Source: Fomitopsis serialis (lineage: Eukaryota > Basidiomycota > Agaricomycetes > Polyporales > Fomitopsidaceae). From it: a DNA stretch of 64,000 bases. A model generated the notes under the pieces. The model did no database searches and was not told where the DNA came from. It was given only the letters and a program-made list of their open reading frames with translations. Location: the NCBI RefSeq assembly GCF_022376445.1, contig NW_025955070.1, forward strand, positions 1-64,000, read 5' to 3'. This document shows positions 10,758 through 22,504 of this stretch, piece after piece. Numbering within the stretch: the stretch's first letter is position 1; every line of letters begins with the position of its first letter. The translations under genes were made by a program, and so were the position numbers.

Positions 10758-11297
10758 GAAGACGTGCGCACGCTTGCCGTCATCAGCGATGTGTATGGTA
10801 ACTTCGCGCTTGTAAAAGGCATAGATGGGTGCAACCCAGTCTTTGCTAAGACGCTCTGTGCAAATGAGAGGTCATGGTGAGCACAGGTTCTTCGGACACA
10901 GCATACACTCACCGAGCTCCTCTTCAGGAGTTTCTTCCTTCGCGGGTGCCGTTTGCTTGCGGCGCCCAGAGCTATCAACCTCGACAATATCGTCGTCATC
11001 ATCGCTCGACTCAGTGTCATCTTCGTCGACGATGTCAGCGACTTGTGGACCAGGCTTGGCGGGCGCGGGTGCCATGCTCTTCACGGGCACTGGCTTGAGA
11101 ACTTTCCTTGCCACGGCCAATTGCTTCTTCGATGTCGTCGGAGGCTCCTTCGGCGCCGCAGTGGTGAGTACCTTCTTCGATTTGGTCTTTTCTGCTGCTG
11201 CTGCTGCTAACACTGCGCCCTTCTCCGAAGGAATTCGAGCGCGCTTCCCCGATGATTCGGTGCTTCGAGAAGGCGGGGTAGAGGTGGACTTAGGCAT

Positions 11298-11813
11298 CGT
11301 GGCAGTGGAACCTTGTGTTTCAGCCTAAAGGTAGACCCGAGAGACCGCTCTGGCTTGCGAACTTGTGTATAGCAGTTCATTGATAAGGTTTCCAAGCCAC
11401 TCGGTGTTCGCCGTCGAAAGTCTGAGTCGCCCAGCTGTCCAATGAAGGAACTTAGCCCACGGGTATGGCTACGGGTGCGAGGGTTGGCCGAAGCTGACCC
11501 CCACCCTTACCCTTGGTGACCCTTACCCGTGACCCGCGCGGGTTCGGCGGACCCTTGCTCTGCACTAGATGTTGAAGAGTTGCCGGATTTGGACGAGGAT
11601 CGCGCCGCCGTACGTGTACGCCTTACCTTCGCACCTAAGGGTCGCCCGTCGGAGCTCGCATGAGCATGGATGCTCGGCTGGATGTCGGAGTGTTGGAAAT
11701 GGTGTCGGAGCTGGATGACCGCGAGATGGACGAGGATTTGAGCTTGGGGGAGTGCCGGATGTCGAACTGCGGGGAGTGCGCGTGAGCACTCGCTTGCTTC
11801 GCTCGGGGGAGTG
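11298..11813. other. Presumed 5' side of the hAT element and remnant before an LTR
   Basis: No gene recognised. From about 11455 to 11540, short words such as acgggta, acccttaccc and acccgcgcgggt recur in both orientations, as expected of hAT subterminal repeats, so the outer element probably ends near here. From about 11570 there is a short open stretch of uncertain origin, ending in a purine-rich tract (cgggggag, about 11804-11811) just before the LTR-like sequence. Confidence 0.4.
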
Positions 11814-12062
11814 TGTTGGAACATGCGTTTAGGCACGAGCTCGCAAGCTCGGCCGAGATAGTTCCTGAATGAAGATAAGGGAGGTCAGGGTATATAAACC
11901 GTAGTTTTCGATGTACCTACCTCACGCGATTGCCCTTCGGGCATCGTCCGCGCCCGGGACACTCGCGCCCGTCGACCGTCGTTCCGCTTGTTCTCACATG
12001 CTCTTCGGGCGTCGCGTCTCCGCTTTGTTCTTTTGCTAAATCGGTGTAGCATGTTTCTAACA
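11814..12062 (+). mobile_element. LTR-like sequence, 249 bp (possible 3' or solo LTR)
   Basis: Begins tgttggaa and ends ttctaaca, a short inverted terminus of the TG...CA type. It contains a TATA-like tatataaa near 11891. A polypurine-like tract lies immediately upstream, so it reads best as a 3' LTR of a Copia-like element whose body is mostly gone. No 5-bp target duplication was seen (gagtg left, atagt right), and no second copy occurs in the window. Confidence 0.45.
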
Positions 12063-12944
12063 ATAGTAATTTATCGTACAGCCCGGAATGCCATGCCGAC
12101 CATCGAGGGATATTTCTTCAGAAGATTCGCACGTCATGCTTCGTCCACCATTTGCAATGAACCTGACAGGTGAGGCAAAAAGCCACTAGTCACACCATAT
12201 CTCCCCGGTCCCAACAGAGGATTAGAGGACGCAGACTCTGTGGCTGGCCGGTGAGAATCTGATCACTCTACGGCAGCATTCGCTGAACAGAAGACGATCC
12301 TCCAGAGCAACAGCATCCATTGAGTACGATGTATAGGGATTAGGCATACGAACTTCACAATCCGAATCCGATTCAAGTGCTTCGTTCGAACACTCGCATT
12401 GGGCGCCGGGCACAAGGTAAACTAATCCTAGCCTAACCATTGAACCATCACTTCACCGCGCCTGTCACATACAGTAACGTTCGCATTACGCCTATGTGCA
12501 TCCCTGCCATCCATGTCTCATACTCAGTGTTCGCACAACGATCCGTCTGAGCCATTAGCCCCAATTGTATGGTCCTCAATTGCCGCCCGGTCTCCGCGTT
12601 CGAGACATCAGCACCTGTAGTACAGAATACACAGACTCGTACAAATCATGAGAGGTTGCGGTTTTGTGGACGAGGTCCTCCGATTAGTACCTGTACACGC
12701 CTTCAATATTAAGGATAGCGAGCCCCTGTCCCTACAAGGCAATGGGATGCGGAGTGCGTCGGGACTGATTTTTGGTCAGTTAATACAAGACAGACGTCAC
12801 TTGTATAGCACTAAAGAGAGTACACCAATATATCATCAGGATAGTCGTCGTTCACGCACAGCATCTACGCATTTATATCAGTGTTTTCCGGACAGGGAAC
12901 ACGCTCGATACTCACCCTACAGCTGTATCATCTCCGCGAAAGCT
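12063..12944. other. Gene-poor stretch
   Basis: No gene, RNA or repeat recognised. Open frames are short and without family resemblance. Confidence 0.4.
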
Positions 12945-13860
12945 TCGCTGCGCATGTACACATCGATCTTTGATCCCTCCGCTTTGTCATAGCCTCGGCG
13001 CGTCTTCGTCAACGCCCGCCAGCCTGGAGCCTGCGTTCGATCCGCAACACACTACCACCATAGCTGTCCAACAAATGTCACCTCTTCGAATGCAAGTGGT
13101 CCTGTACCATGTCCCAGGGGATCACGGCGAGGTAACGGAGTAACGGGATTGTGTTCGCAAACAACGCGGGGACCACTCGCTGTCCGCGAACCAGTTGTCA
13201 GAGTTGGCCCCGAGTGCTCTCCGCCCATGTTCGTTGCGGGTGTTCCCGACGGATTCGACGAACCTGAGCCGCACGCAGAGGATACTACTGCACTCAGAAG
13301 ACAGCAAGAGACACTCGTCCTGTGGCAGTGACGAGGCGCGTGGGATGGGTGGTAAGAAGGGAGACTCGAAGAGGCATACAGAATGAGGCATACCCAGGCC
13401 AGTCTTTTCTGAGCGAGCGGGATGTCATCGTGCAGCGGCACGTTGCGCTAACGCAGTCATGTCGCAGTAACGCAGTCAAGCATCAGGACGCTTGGCCAGC
13501 TCCGCAATCCGCACCCTAGATCGACGTTGCCACGCTGGACATAAACCGAGAGTCTCCGAGAGTACCTAGGCCGTGTCGCACAGACAGTGGTGACAATCGT
13601 TTCGCTCAGACCGGGCACTTCGTGAAAGCTACTCAGCAGATCGAGGCTACGTAGTAGGTTCGAACTTACCGAGTGTATGAAGCGCCCGCCCGCCCGGTCC
13701 TCAGAAAGCACTCTGTCTGGCTCTTCCCGTCTAGAATGAACGTTCACGACCCGGCCAGTTTGCAAGCCACAATATAAAAATGGATTTTGGCCATTTTTGA
13801 GAGTACCTCGGTGTGGCGGTCTGAGCAAAACATACGCGCAGTTGTTGTGGCCTGTCACCG
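12945..13860 (-). pseudogene. Decayed F-box/LRR-like relic, third member of the 56.5-59 kb family
   Basis: Read on the minus strand, pieces in different frames line up with the C-terminal half of the F-box-like copies at 56510-59016. Examples are Glu-Leu-Ala-Lys-Arg-Pro-Asp-Ala ... Leu-Arg-Tyr near 13500, Asp-Glu-Cys-Leu-Leu-Leu ... Leu-Cys-Val-Arg-Leu-Arg-Phe-Val near 13290-13320, and an end near 12960 resembling Met-Arg-Ser-Glu-Ala-Phe-Ala. Stops and frame changes between the pieces show it is non-functional. It is ~43 kb from its relatives. Confidence 0.6.
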
Positions 13861-14283
13861 AGGGATCACGTTAAGGCGCCTATTCTGTACCATTCACTGT
13901 GGCTGCACGCTGGTGCCTCCGAGTCGCTTTCCTCTGCGCGCGGCGTGGTCCCGTCCTCTACCTCCGTCTCCTCTCTTGTCTTCCATCCTCGGTCGGTAGG
14001 CCTACCCCGGGGCTTCTTGCGCTGACCGACACCGGCTGATGGCCTGTGTTATTGCAATTGTTACTTGGAGACGAGGCGACCTGGAAACAGACATTTAGAC
14101 GAACTTTCCCTAGAGTAACGGTCACTGACGTCCGGCTGGCTTTCACGCAACATGGCTACCGCAAAAGTCTCTCTCCGCCGTCTATCAGCGCACGTTGTCG
14201 AGGTGAGGCCAATCCGCATTATCCACTATCCTAGGCTAGATGCCTATCGTACTTTCCTCTCTATATCGCTAGGAGCCTTATTG

Positions 14284-16295
14284 TTACTTCTCTTCGCTCG
14301 CCTTCCGTTGCAACTTATCGTGCAAGTCGTCCGTCGACTCGTCATGGCCTCTGTTGTAAGTCGCGAATGACAAAATTGTGATATCAGTTGTGAGATTCGC
14401 TGGCTTGAATTGATCGAATAGACTTACCCGGCCGGTGACGTTCCGGAGTGAGCGTCGAAGCTGCTCAGTTGACTTGCGATCAGGTCGCCTCTGCCAGATC
14501 GTGCGTTCAACCTGGTGGATGGTCAGAACAATCAGATGCGTATATCCACGTGTGGTCGCAGAGAAACGTACGTAGCGAGGGCGCAGTTGACGTTCACTGG
14601 CGAGGTCGGTATCAATGGAAGCTACATGTTCGGACTACGGCTGACGACGTACGAGTGCCGGCAAAGCAGTAAACCCCGTCGAGTGCTTGAGTGCCGTTAG
14701 GCCTGTACTGTTGCATGACATCAGCAGCGATACTAGAAGTACAAACCTGCCGGTGAATACACGAACCGTGACTATCACTAACAGCTGGATCACACTGCGA
14801 TGATACGGTGAGCGCACAACCCGACACAAACCGACGACACTCTTACAAGAGTAGGATACCTCGGTTGATGGTGAACGCCATGAGCCTGAAGATGAGGTTC
14901 TCCGTCCTGTTGTGTAGTCTGGTTATATGTTGCCCGTGTCATAAAAGGAGGTAGGCACTCACGGTTCGTACCCCGTCCGAGCGCGGTGGAAAATGAAACA
15001 AAGGACGGCCGTTATGTAAACATCGACTGCAACAGCCGTGTAACCCTCGATCCTACCCGATACCTGACAAAATACGGAATGTAAGCCAAGGCTAGCGCTA
15101 GACACCGAAACACTACCTCGACGCGTTGAATGGCTTCGACGTCGCTTATGCTCGTAAGACTGACCGAAACGCAGGATTGTCATCATCATGTGGGTTCACC
15201 ATGGGCTAAAGGACGTACATGTCGTGAGCTGCGACTATTGCCTCGCAGAATTATGTCAGAGAGTACTCGCTCGGATCTAAGTCGTACGGAGAATGCCTCA
15301 CCGAGCCCGCATGCTTCGACCGGCGATTGAGTAGAGCTTCAGCGCGTCGCAGATCAAAAACGTACCCAAAGATATAGTGGCCAGAGCAACCTACGCACCG
15401 TCAGCAATACGTATTTCGGTCAAAGAGGAGAGTGACCTACCCCCACTCCCGTAACATAGTTCTGGTACCACCGGCCTCGCAGTACTATCTAGTAGTCAGG
15501 TTCAGAGTACATCAGATTATTATTACTACTCACAAGCCCATATGTTACGGATATAGAGACTATTGAGGATCAATCACAAGAAGAACATTGAGAGGGGCGT
15601 AGCTCACCCTTGCACGAGAAACACACATGTTGTCTACTATACATGAAGACCTGTACGCATATACGGAGATGGATGACTTACGGATATGATGAAGTGGACC
15701 TGAAAGGCGCCTTAGTTCGACGAGTACAAGACATACGGTTGTACATACCGTGTACGACCTGTGCGATGGGTCATCTCACATGTCAAGAATATATATCGGT
15801 CGCGTACTCACAACGGAAGTAACAATAGTATAGAAGCGTCGGAATGGTGGTTGACAAACCAGTACGAAAGCAACTATGAATTGTGATGAGACAAGCAGCG
15901 AACTGAGACGAATGCGAGTAACCTGTGCGTGGAGAAATGCCTTCACAGTGTCTAAAAGGCTGTCGTAGTCCAACTGTGTTATTGTGCTCCGTGTTTATAG
16001 GTCCACTCGAGACTCACAAAAGACTGACAACCTATGACGGCAAAAATAATGAGTGAGTGACATAGAAGATAGCTTGAAGACTTACCAGGCCCTTCAGAGT
16101 GAGCCCGTCACGAGTGAACTGACGGAAGTAGTAGATGCTTTGCCCTAGAGTGCCTCCGAAGAAACTGCCAGCAATGCCAGACGGGTGAGTACAATCAATG
16201 AGCGAGCGAGTTACACACTTACATGAAGCAAAGGAGCATCCCACCACGGTAGACGTGAACGCATCTGACGCGTTCATGTCTTCGCTCGTAATCAT
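14284..16295 (-). CDS. DUF6534-type multi-pass membrane protein
   Basis: The reading from ATG 16295 to TAA 14284 has about 14 short exons. Markers in order are: Gly-Gln-Ser-Ile-Tyr-Tyr-Phe-Arg-Gln-Phe after a first intron; Leu-Asp-Thr-Val-Lys-Ala-Phe; Tyr-Trp-Phe-Val-Asn-His-His; Ile-Arg-Asn-Ile-Trp-Ala; Thr-Gly-Val-Gly-Val-Ala-Leu-Ala; Ala-Val-Asp-Val-Tyr-Ile-Thr-Ala-Val-Leu-Cys-Phe-Ile-Phe; Phe-Thr-Ile-Asn-Arg-Gly; and Leu-Asn-Ala-Arg. These match a basidiomycete family of about seven hydrophobic segments with a conserved Asn-Arg-Gly/Asn-Thr-Gly turn, sometimes suggested to be receptor-like. Most junctions keep frame; two near 15540-15990 are unclear. The C-terminus is acidic and short. Role unknown, location probably a membrane. 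Paralogue of 20188-22434 in opposite orientation. Confidence 0.65.
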
Positions 16296-18853
16296 GTTGA
16301 ACTGGGGAATCTAGACAAGCAGGTCAGTACTCACCACCGTGTTTATACCCTAATAGCGTGTTCGACCGTGCGGTAGATGCGAACAGCTCTCCGTACGTGA
16401 GACACAACAATTCGAGCGTATCGCGGCGGCCTCGCTCCAAGCAATGCGCGGATTGGTTGAGAGATGGAGAGGACACTGGGTGCCCGCACGATGAGTGCAA
16501 CAAATAGATACTTTGAGCTACCGCATGCCCCGGCCACCGAGCATGCCTGATTCCGAGAACGAAAGATGCTGCGCTTCCCTTCTTCTAATCAAGATGGAGT
16601 GTTGCGCTCCTCCGGGACCATTCGAACGCGAGGTACAAACTGGTGGCCAAGGGTGACAAATGCGCGTATGCAGGTCACGAGAGTGGCTCGCTGGAGCGGT
16701 GAGCTTGTATAAGCTGCCTTGCGGACCGAACAGCTGGACGTCAAACGGAACAGCATACCGACAAAGAAGGTGTTCCTTCGTACTTCCCGGGACCCGTGTT
16801 GTGTGAGAACGAGCGACAGACATGCCATGCGGAGGCCGTGGCTCTAGATCCCCAAGGAAGTATCCCAGATCGTTGCTCATCGTGATCGCGTGGGGCCTTC
16901 GGCTACCCTGCTTGTGGATTGTGGATCTGGCTGTACGTTAACCTGCCACAGGAGTTAGCTGACGATGAGCAAGAAGCCGTCATGTAATCAGAGGACTCTG
17001 ACACGCACGTAAGGAGCGCTAGATCGTCGCTATGAGCGCCGCCATGTTTTCTGTGAATATCCCATGCCGAGGCAAGACCCCAAAGGCCAAAGGCGTCGCT
17101 CAAGTGAGCTGCGGACACTGGAGACAAGCACTGGAAGGAAGCGGAGAATGTCAAATCTCGAGGTAGATGCATTCCCATCGTACATACTCGGACGCTTCGC
17201 TCGATCAGCCCGAGGATATTCCAGATGATAAGGACCGTCCGAGACGTTACGGGGATGTCAACATCATCCAATGAAAGGCGAATAGCCTTCAGCGGGTGCT
17301 CGGTGTTCAGCTCCGAATGGGGGTACGACACAGGTCGACTATCTCTCCGTTCTCCATTCGCATCGAGTGCACAGGCTTACGCCTTGCAGACGCGCAGGTC
17401 AGTAATGTCCACGCTGTCAGACAGCCAATGATCAGCGCTCAGCACTGACAGCAGGCATAAAAAGTGTGACCAACGTACATAAGTAGTGTTCTGCACATCT
17501 TCGTCTCAAAGCAACTTTGCTACTGCCGTCGATGGAATTGTAACTGAACGTTCAGCAGCTTGCCTCAGGCTCGCGCGCTAGGGCTTTTTTGTGGAGCTTT
17601 GCGTTTCTCGACTCCCCTGGGCCTGGCAACCGACAAAACCGTCTACAGGTGGTCCGCTGGCGGTTCTGCGAGTCTAAAATCCAAGATAGAGCGGGCGGGC
17701 TAGACTTCGAGGTATTCAATAGCAAGTGGCATGCTGCCAGTGGAGGTCAGCGCGAGGCAAGCGTTGGAGTCATAGGGTCCGTAAACAGTAGTCAATCACG
17801 CTGTATTGAAGGTGATATGTACCAGATATGTCTCAAGTGCAAGTGTAATGGCAATGACCCGTTCGTACTTACGACAGAACTTGCCCGTCGTCACCCCAGT
17901 CGGCCGATGCCGGTAGTTCTAGCGGAGCCTGGATCTGCGATTGCAACTGTACTGAACGCTCGTTGCCTTCGTATCATCATCGTCTCGGATCCTGGGCTAC
18001 TGAAAAAGGTTCGCTGACCAGCCATGGCTGGGATAGTAGTATAATAGTCATATACGAGTCTATTCTGCGTAATCGTCGAAGGGTGACTGCCAAACACTAT
18101 AAGGAACGCTCCGAGTCTCCCGGTCTTCAATATCTACTCACTGGTACCGCACGCATGCTTGAGCGTGTTGCGAATCTTGAAATCAGATTTACTCCTCATG
18201 CACAAACTTATATATTATTTCTACTATAACATTGAACCATTGAAGGAAGGTCATGAAATGTGATATTGTTGTTGCAATCCCAGTACTACTAGACTACTAC
18301 TTACTAGTACATCACGCTCATTGATGCCTATTCAAGTTTGGCGATTGACACGTTTGTTACGCATAAATTGATAGTGGTTTGATTGCCGACTGACATTATT
18401 CGACATGGATGCACCAAAATCAGTACAAGTTGGTTCAGTACCAGCGTATAATACACGTACCGCCGTTTGGTACGATCTGAATCTAAACAGCCACCGGAGA
18501 GTGCCGACATAGCCGCCACCGCCACCGCACGCGTGTCCGCCTCCGACGAGATCGTTGGCTTGACCAAGGCTTGACTCGGGACATGCGTCGCAGTACTGTG
18601 CACTGCTGTACGTAGCAGCAATCACTTCGACAGGTGTCATGTGACAGCTCCGTTTGCTCGTTCATAGCCACTCTGCTGCCTACCGTCGCAAAATGCTGAT
18701 GACGCGCCACGGCACGGATAGTTCAAGTTTGATTGTGACTTGTTGCCGCAAACTCCGAGACGAACCACTCAGCGGCCAGGAAACCTCGCACAGAATCAAG
18801 ACTGTATAAGCTTCGTTCGGTTTCCCCCCGGATATCTATGGGCCTAGACTACA
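16296..18853. other. Long gene-poor stretch
   Basis: No gene recognised on either strand. The longest open frames (near 16520-16880, 16903-17331 and 17589-18017) have no family resemblance or hydrophobic pattern. Relics too decayed to see by eye are likely. Confidence 0.35.
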
Positions 18854-19117
18854 TCATTCTTCATTCCACGAACAAGGCTCACTAGAGGATGTTGTCGGGG
18901 CTCGGACTACGTGGTAGGTGGGCAGTGCGTTGACCTTTCGTGACATTCGCATTATCTCATCTGCCGCACGATGATCAGTGTCTGTGACGCCTAGTGTCGT
19001 GGCGTGAACGATCTCGTGGCTGAAAGTACGTAATGTGAATAATCGCACCGCGGATACAAATGGCGTAGTCGGTGTATGTGCTATCTTTGCGAAGAGGTAC
19101 GCACGACTTACTTTCAT
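18854..19117 (-). CDS. Possible metalloprotease-like exon with an HExxH motif
   Basis: An 87-residue frame contains His-Glu-Ile-Val-His followed 8 residues later by Thr-Asp-Thr-Asp-His. This is like the zinc site plus Asp-containing downstream element of M35 (aspzincin-type) fungal proteases. An upstream frame at 19221-19484 could add an exon (Gly-Gly-Ser-Met-Ile-Ala ... Ile-Cys-Phe), but no signal peptide or complete gene could be built. A chance motif or a relic cannot be ruled out. Confidence 0.25.
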   Translation of the reverse strand: MKVSRAYLFAKIAHTPTTPFVSAVRLFTLRTFSHEIVHATTLGVTDTDHRAADEIMRMSRKVNALPTYHVVRAPTTSSSEPCSWNEE

Positions 19118-19484
19118 TCATACGTGCAAATTATGACTCGTCTAAACCTAGAAATGGGCTCCGGAAGTCAAGAGGCAAGCGAGGTATGTCAATGCCATTT
19201 GCACGTATGATACAAACCTCTTAAGGCCGACAGTACTGGCTCACTGCTGTACACTGCGCTCTCACGACGTCTACGGCCATGTCTGTCCATGGCCAGTAAT
19301 CGCACGGACATTCCGGGGTGCGTGTAACCTGTGAGAAACAGATGCCATGGCTATGCGTCAATGCGATCATACTCCCACCAGGTGCAATCACAAGTTCGCC
19401 CAGAGCATCCCCTTCGACGCAAACTCCTTTGGGCAAATGTGGTTCGCGCAAAACATGGAACATCTGACCTGACTCCAAATCCAT

Positions 19485-20187
19485 TTGGCAGGAGTAGCAG
19501 AAGAATCTCTGTGCAGCGACTCGAGAAACGTGGGCATCTTTCGCAGAGGCCGAGATCAGTCACCGAAGTGACCGTATCAGAGTGCGTTTGCGTTTGAACG
19601 TCAGCGCCGCACTCGCGTGTCTGTGGCCGATCAGTCGCCGACCGAGCAACGTTGCACTCGTGCTATGCAGCTCGTACGACCTTGCTTTTCACAATGTCAA
19701 GGTCCCTCGGACAACTGAGGGCTGTGGTACAGCACGGCGTCGTATCTAGCGCCGTGAAACTCCAGGACTACTGCGACGCGTACTCTGTTCGCTCCAATTT
19801 CATACATCATCCGAGTCTGCGTCTGCGTGAAATGGAGACCCATGTTCGAAGTTGCCCTTTAAACGGGCTCTGGGGGATCACTTCAAGATGTTCGTAAGCC
19901 GTCTACGACTCGATCCGTAAGTGACATATCACGGTCATCGCTTCATTCCACCCTTCTATTTGATTGATCTGTTACTGACAGTTGTAGGACCACTTCAAGT
20001 CGTGCGCAAGATAACACGGTTGCTCATGGCTACGAGACGTCCTTTCATCTCAACCGGAGGCAACAACCACTTGGAGTTCCTGAATGACAGGGTTGATCAA
20101 CAAGGCTGCACCAGTATATATCTGACGCCTCCATCCCCGCGCTGCCAACGCCCGTTCAAGTTCTCTGCTTCCCATTTTATCTTCGGC
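19485..20187. other. Intergenic, upstream of the DUF6534 gene
   Basis: No gene recognised. Presumed promoter region for the gene starting at 20188. Confidence 0.35.
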
Positions 20188-22434
20188 ATGGGTGATAGTC
20201 ATGGATATCCCGATACGGCCCCCATAGGAGGAGTGTTCGTCGAGATCGTCTTCTCTATGCTGTACGTTCAGCCGTTCCCTTGCTCCCTGTACCGCGAACT
20301 GATTGAGATTGAATCAGTGTATACGGGTGTACACTCGCTCAGACTTTGTATTATTTTTGGAACTACCCAGGCGACAGCGTCGTGCTGAAGATTCTGGTGT
20401 GTAAGGCTCTGCGACGAGGACACGTGCGCTACTGCGGCTTATGCGGATACCGATGATCACAGGTGGGGGTATTATGGTTCGTAGTTGCTATGCTGTCTTC
20501 ATATAATAGTTGATAATCTGACACCGATACAGGGCACTGGATACAACGAGAGCCGTACTGGTGACGAATGTCAGTTGCGCGACCTTTGTAAGGGAAACTC
20601 TGACCACCCAACAACGATAGAACGAATGGTGGTATCTGGTACGGAATCACGCCAACGCGATGTCCCTAGAAGAACAGCAAGGGTGAGACACTACTCCGTT
20701 ATTGCCTATAGAGATGGTAGGTCTATCTTTGCACTGATGAACGTCTGTCAGGAAAAGCACGGCACGTCACTTGTAATCTCTCATCGCCCTTTCCGGATTC
20801 ACTGAACGTCTGACAGATAGCCCATTGCGTGGTCTCAGTAAGCAGTCCGAATTCGCGCACAGGCACAGCATGCCCACGCTGACATGTAATCTTCAGATTG
20901 TCGTGATCTTCATTGTGCAGTTGTGAGTAGGTTATGTTACCTCAAGGTCGTTACTGACACTCCGTGTAGCTTCTTCATCCATAACATCTGGAAGCGTAAG
21001 TAAACTGCCACCGGCGGCAGAGGCGGCTGACAGCTTCATTGTTCACTTCTCCAGTCATGGCCCACAAGAGTGGCCGCGTTGTGTTGACATTCGTTGCCGT
21101 GAGTACGTCATTTAACGCGGTCAGCGTGAACTCACATTTCCGTGTGTGTAGGCCACATTTGCAATTCTCTCCGCAGGTTCGTGTTCAGTCATAATGTCTA
21201 GTCATATTGCGCGTACCTCAACCGCCTGCTATGCGACTTTAGCGGCAGGCTTCGGTGCGTAGAAGATGCTCTCGCGCGAACATCGTCGCAGCTGACAGCA
21301 TTCACGCGTGTAGTCTTCGTTTATGAAACTACGTAAGCGTCTTTCAGAGTGCCTTCTGCTTTTGTCGACGATAGTCATCCTGTCTTCAGCGCAGACGCGA
21401 GCGTGCCCATCATACTCTCGGACGTCATCGTACGTATCTCAACTCTCATGTGGGTAAAGCATATTAAACGATCGTGACCACTGCAGCCATCAGGAAGCGT
21501 ACAAGCTGTCACCGCGCTCTTTACTGATCTGTACATCACTGTCTCTTTATGTCTTATCTTGCAGGGTGCAAAGACCTACACGGTCGACGGGTATTGTCTT
21601 CACGATCCATTCATGAACTCATACTCAAGCGGTCACAGGGCCCATGCTATTCTATCCAAGCTAATCATATACACTGTCAACCGTGGGCTTCTCATCGTGT
21701 ACGTGCTTCACTGTGGAATAGGTGTCGCGCTCAAGATCTCCTCGTCACAGCGTCGTCCAGTTTGTTCAATACATTACGGTGAGTCCAGTTACGAACCATG
21801 CAGAGGCACCTGCGCTGATCGATCTGACTCAACTAGTATGTCCCACAATGGCACGACGTCCATATGATTGTGGACCTGTTCCACTTACATGAGCCGTCAT
21901 GCACGGGTAAGTCGATACAATAAATATGTGCAGTAAACTGGTTCTGATCGACTGCTTGCCCCAGTATACGTCAATGCATTACTTGCAGTGTACGTTTGAC
22001 TCATTCTTCTACTGAGAGAAGCCCTGAGTTTATACTAGATTGAACGTCCGTCAGCATCTGAGGGAGAAACGACGAGCTATCTCGATGATGTGGGAGAAAC
22101 CGCCCGATATGAGCATCGACGAACTACTCAACAATAGCGACGCCGTAGACGTGGGCTCCCCGGAATCCAGGTACGGTTTTGAGGTCAGTACGTCGATATG
22201 GGAGGAGCGCTGAGTGATACTGTTTCCTGATTGAATAGCTTCTTCTCACTGCTCGGAAGGAAACCTAAACACAGACGCACCTCTGTTGTTGTCGATATTC
22301 TGGTTACCAGGGAAGTTCTCGTGGACGGCCAGTGGAGTACATTTGATAGCGGGCCAATGTCTGCCGTGGACGGTGCGCATCTGTTCCCGAGTTTGTTGAC
22401 GGACAAGCCCCTCAGTCGGAGCAACACTGTGTAA
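20188..22434 (+). CDS. DUF6534-type multi-pass membrane protein with micro-exons
   Basis: ATG at 20188 in the context Met-Gly-Asp-Ser-His-Gly-Tyr-Pro-Asp. The first exons keep frame exactly: 20188-20261, 20318-20396, 20463-20476 (14 nt) and 20533-20587. They yield Gly-Cys-Thr-Leu-Ala-Gln ... Tyr-Tyr-Phe-Trp-Asn-Tyr-Pro-Gly-Asp, then Leu-Trp-Ala-Leu-Asp-Thr-Thr. Later markers are Phe-Ile-His-Asn-Ile-Trp-Lys (about 20970), Ala-Thr-Phe-Ala-Ile-Leu-Ser-Ala (about 21155), Leu-Phe-Thr-Asp-Leu-Tyr-Ile-Thr-Val-Ser (about 21520), Ile-Ile-Tyr-Thr-Val-Asn-Arg-Gly (about 21665), and Tyr-Val-Asn-Ala-Leu-Leu-Ala ... Leu-Asn-Val-Arg (about 21970-22060). A soluble tail with Gly-Arg-Lys-Pro-Lys-His-Arg-Arg ends at TAA 22434. 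About 15 exons, seven-segment family, function unknown. It appears intact. Confidence 0.75.
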
Positions 22435-22504
22435 GACCTCCTCAGTATTACGGACATATTGCTGTCGTTTCGTGATGAGTCACACATGTCTATATGGGCT
22501 CGCG

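Larger units (their letters stand above)
4681..11297 (-). pseudogene. hAT-family transposase, split by a 4-kb insertion and lacking its C-terminus
   Basis: Exons are read leftwards from the ATG at 11297. A Lys/Pro/acid-rich N-terminus (11297-10913) is followed by an intron (10912-10856) and an exon with Trp-Val-Ala-Pro-Ile-Tyr-Ala-Phe that ends Arg-Ala-His-Val-Phe-Glu-Cys. The gene is broken at that Cys and resumes at 6739 with Met-Asn-His-Gly-Cys, followed by a His-x5-Cys, completing a BED-type zinc finger. Later exons hold the RNase H-like core: Asp in Ala-Thr-Asp-Cys-Trp-Thr-Ser near 6165, Asp in Thr-Ala-Asp-Asn-Ala-Ser-Ser-Asn near 5905, then Arg-Cys-Phe-Asp-His-Ile-Leu-Asn-Leu near 5800. 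The last exon stops at a donor next to 4681. The final catalytic Glu and dimerisation domain were not found. The copy should be unable to transpose. Confidence 0.8.

Noticed and set aside
15590..15660. Possible tRNA near ggggcgtagctc
   Set aside because: No matching acceptor stem, anticodon arm or T-arm could be folded; it lies within the DUF6534 gene.
16518..17331. Minus-strand frames of 120-142 codons in the 16.5-17.3 kb gap
   Set aside because: No hydrophobic pattern, family motif or convincing splice continuation.
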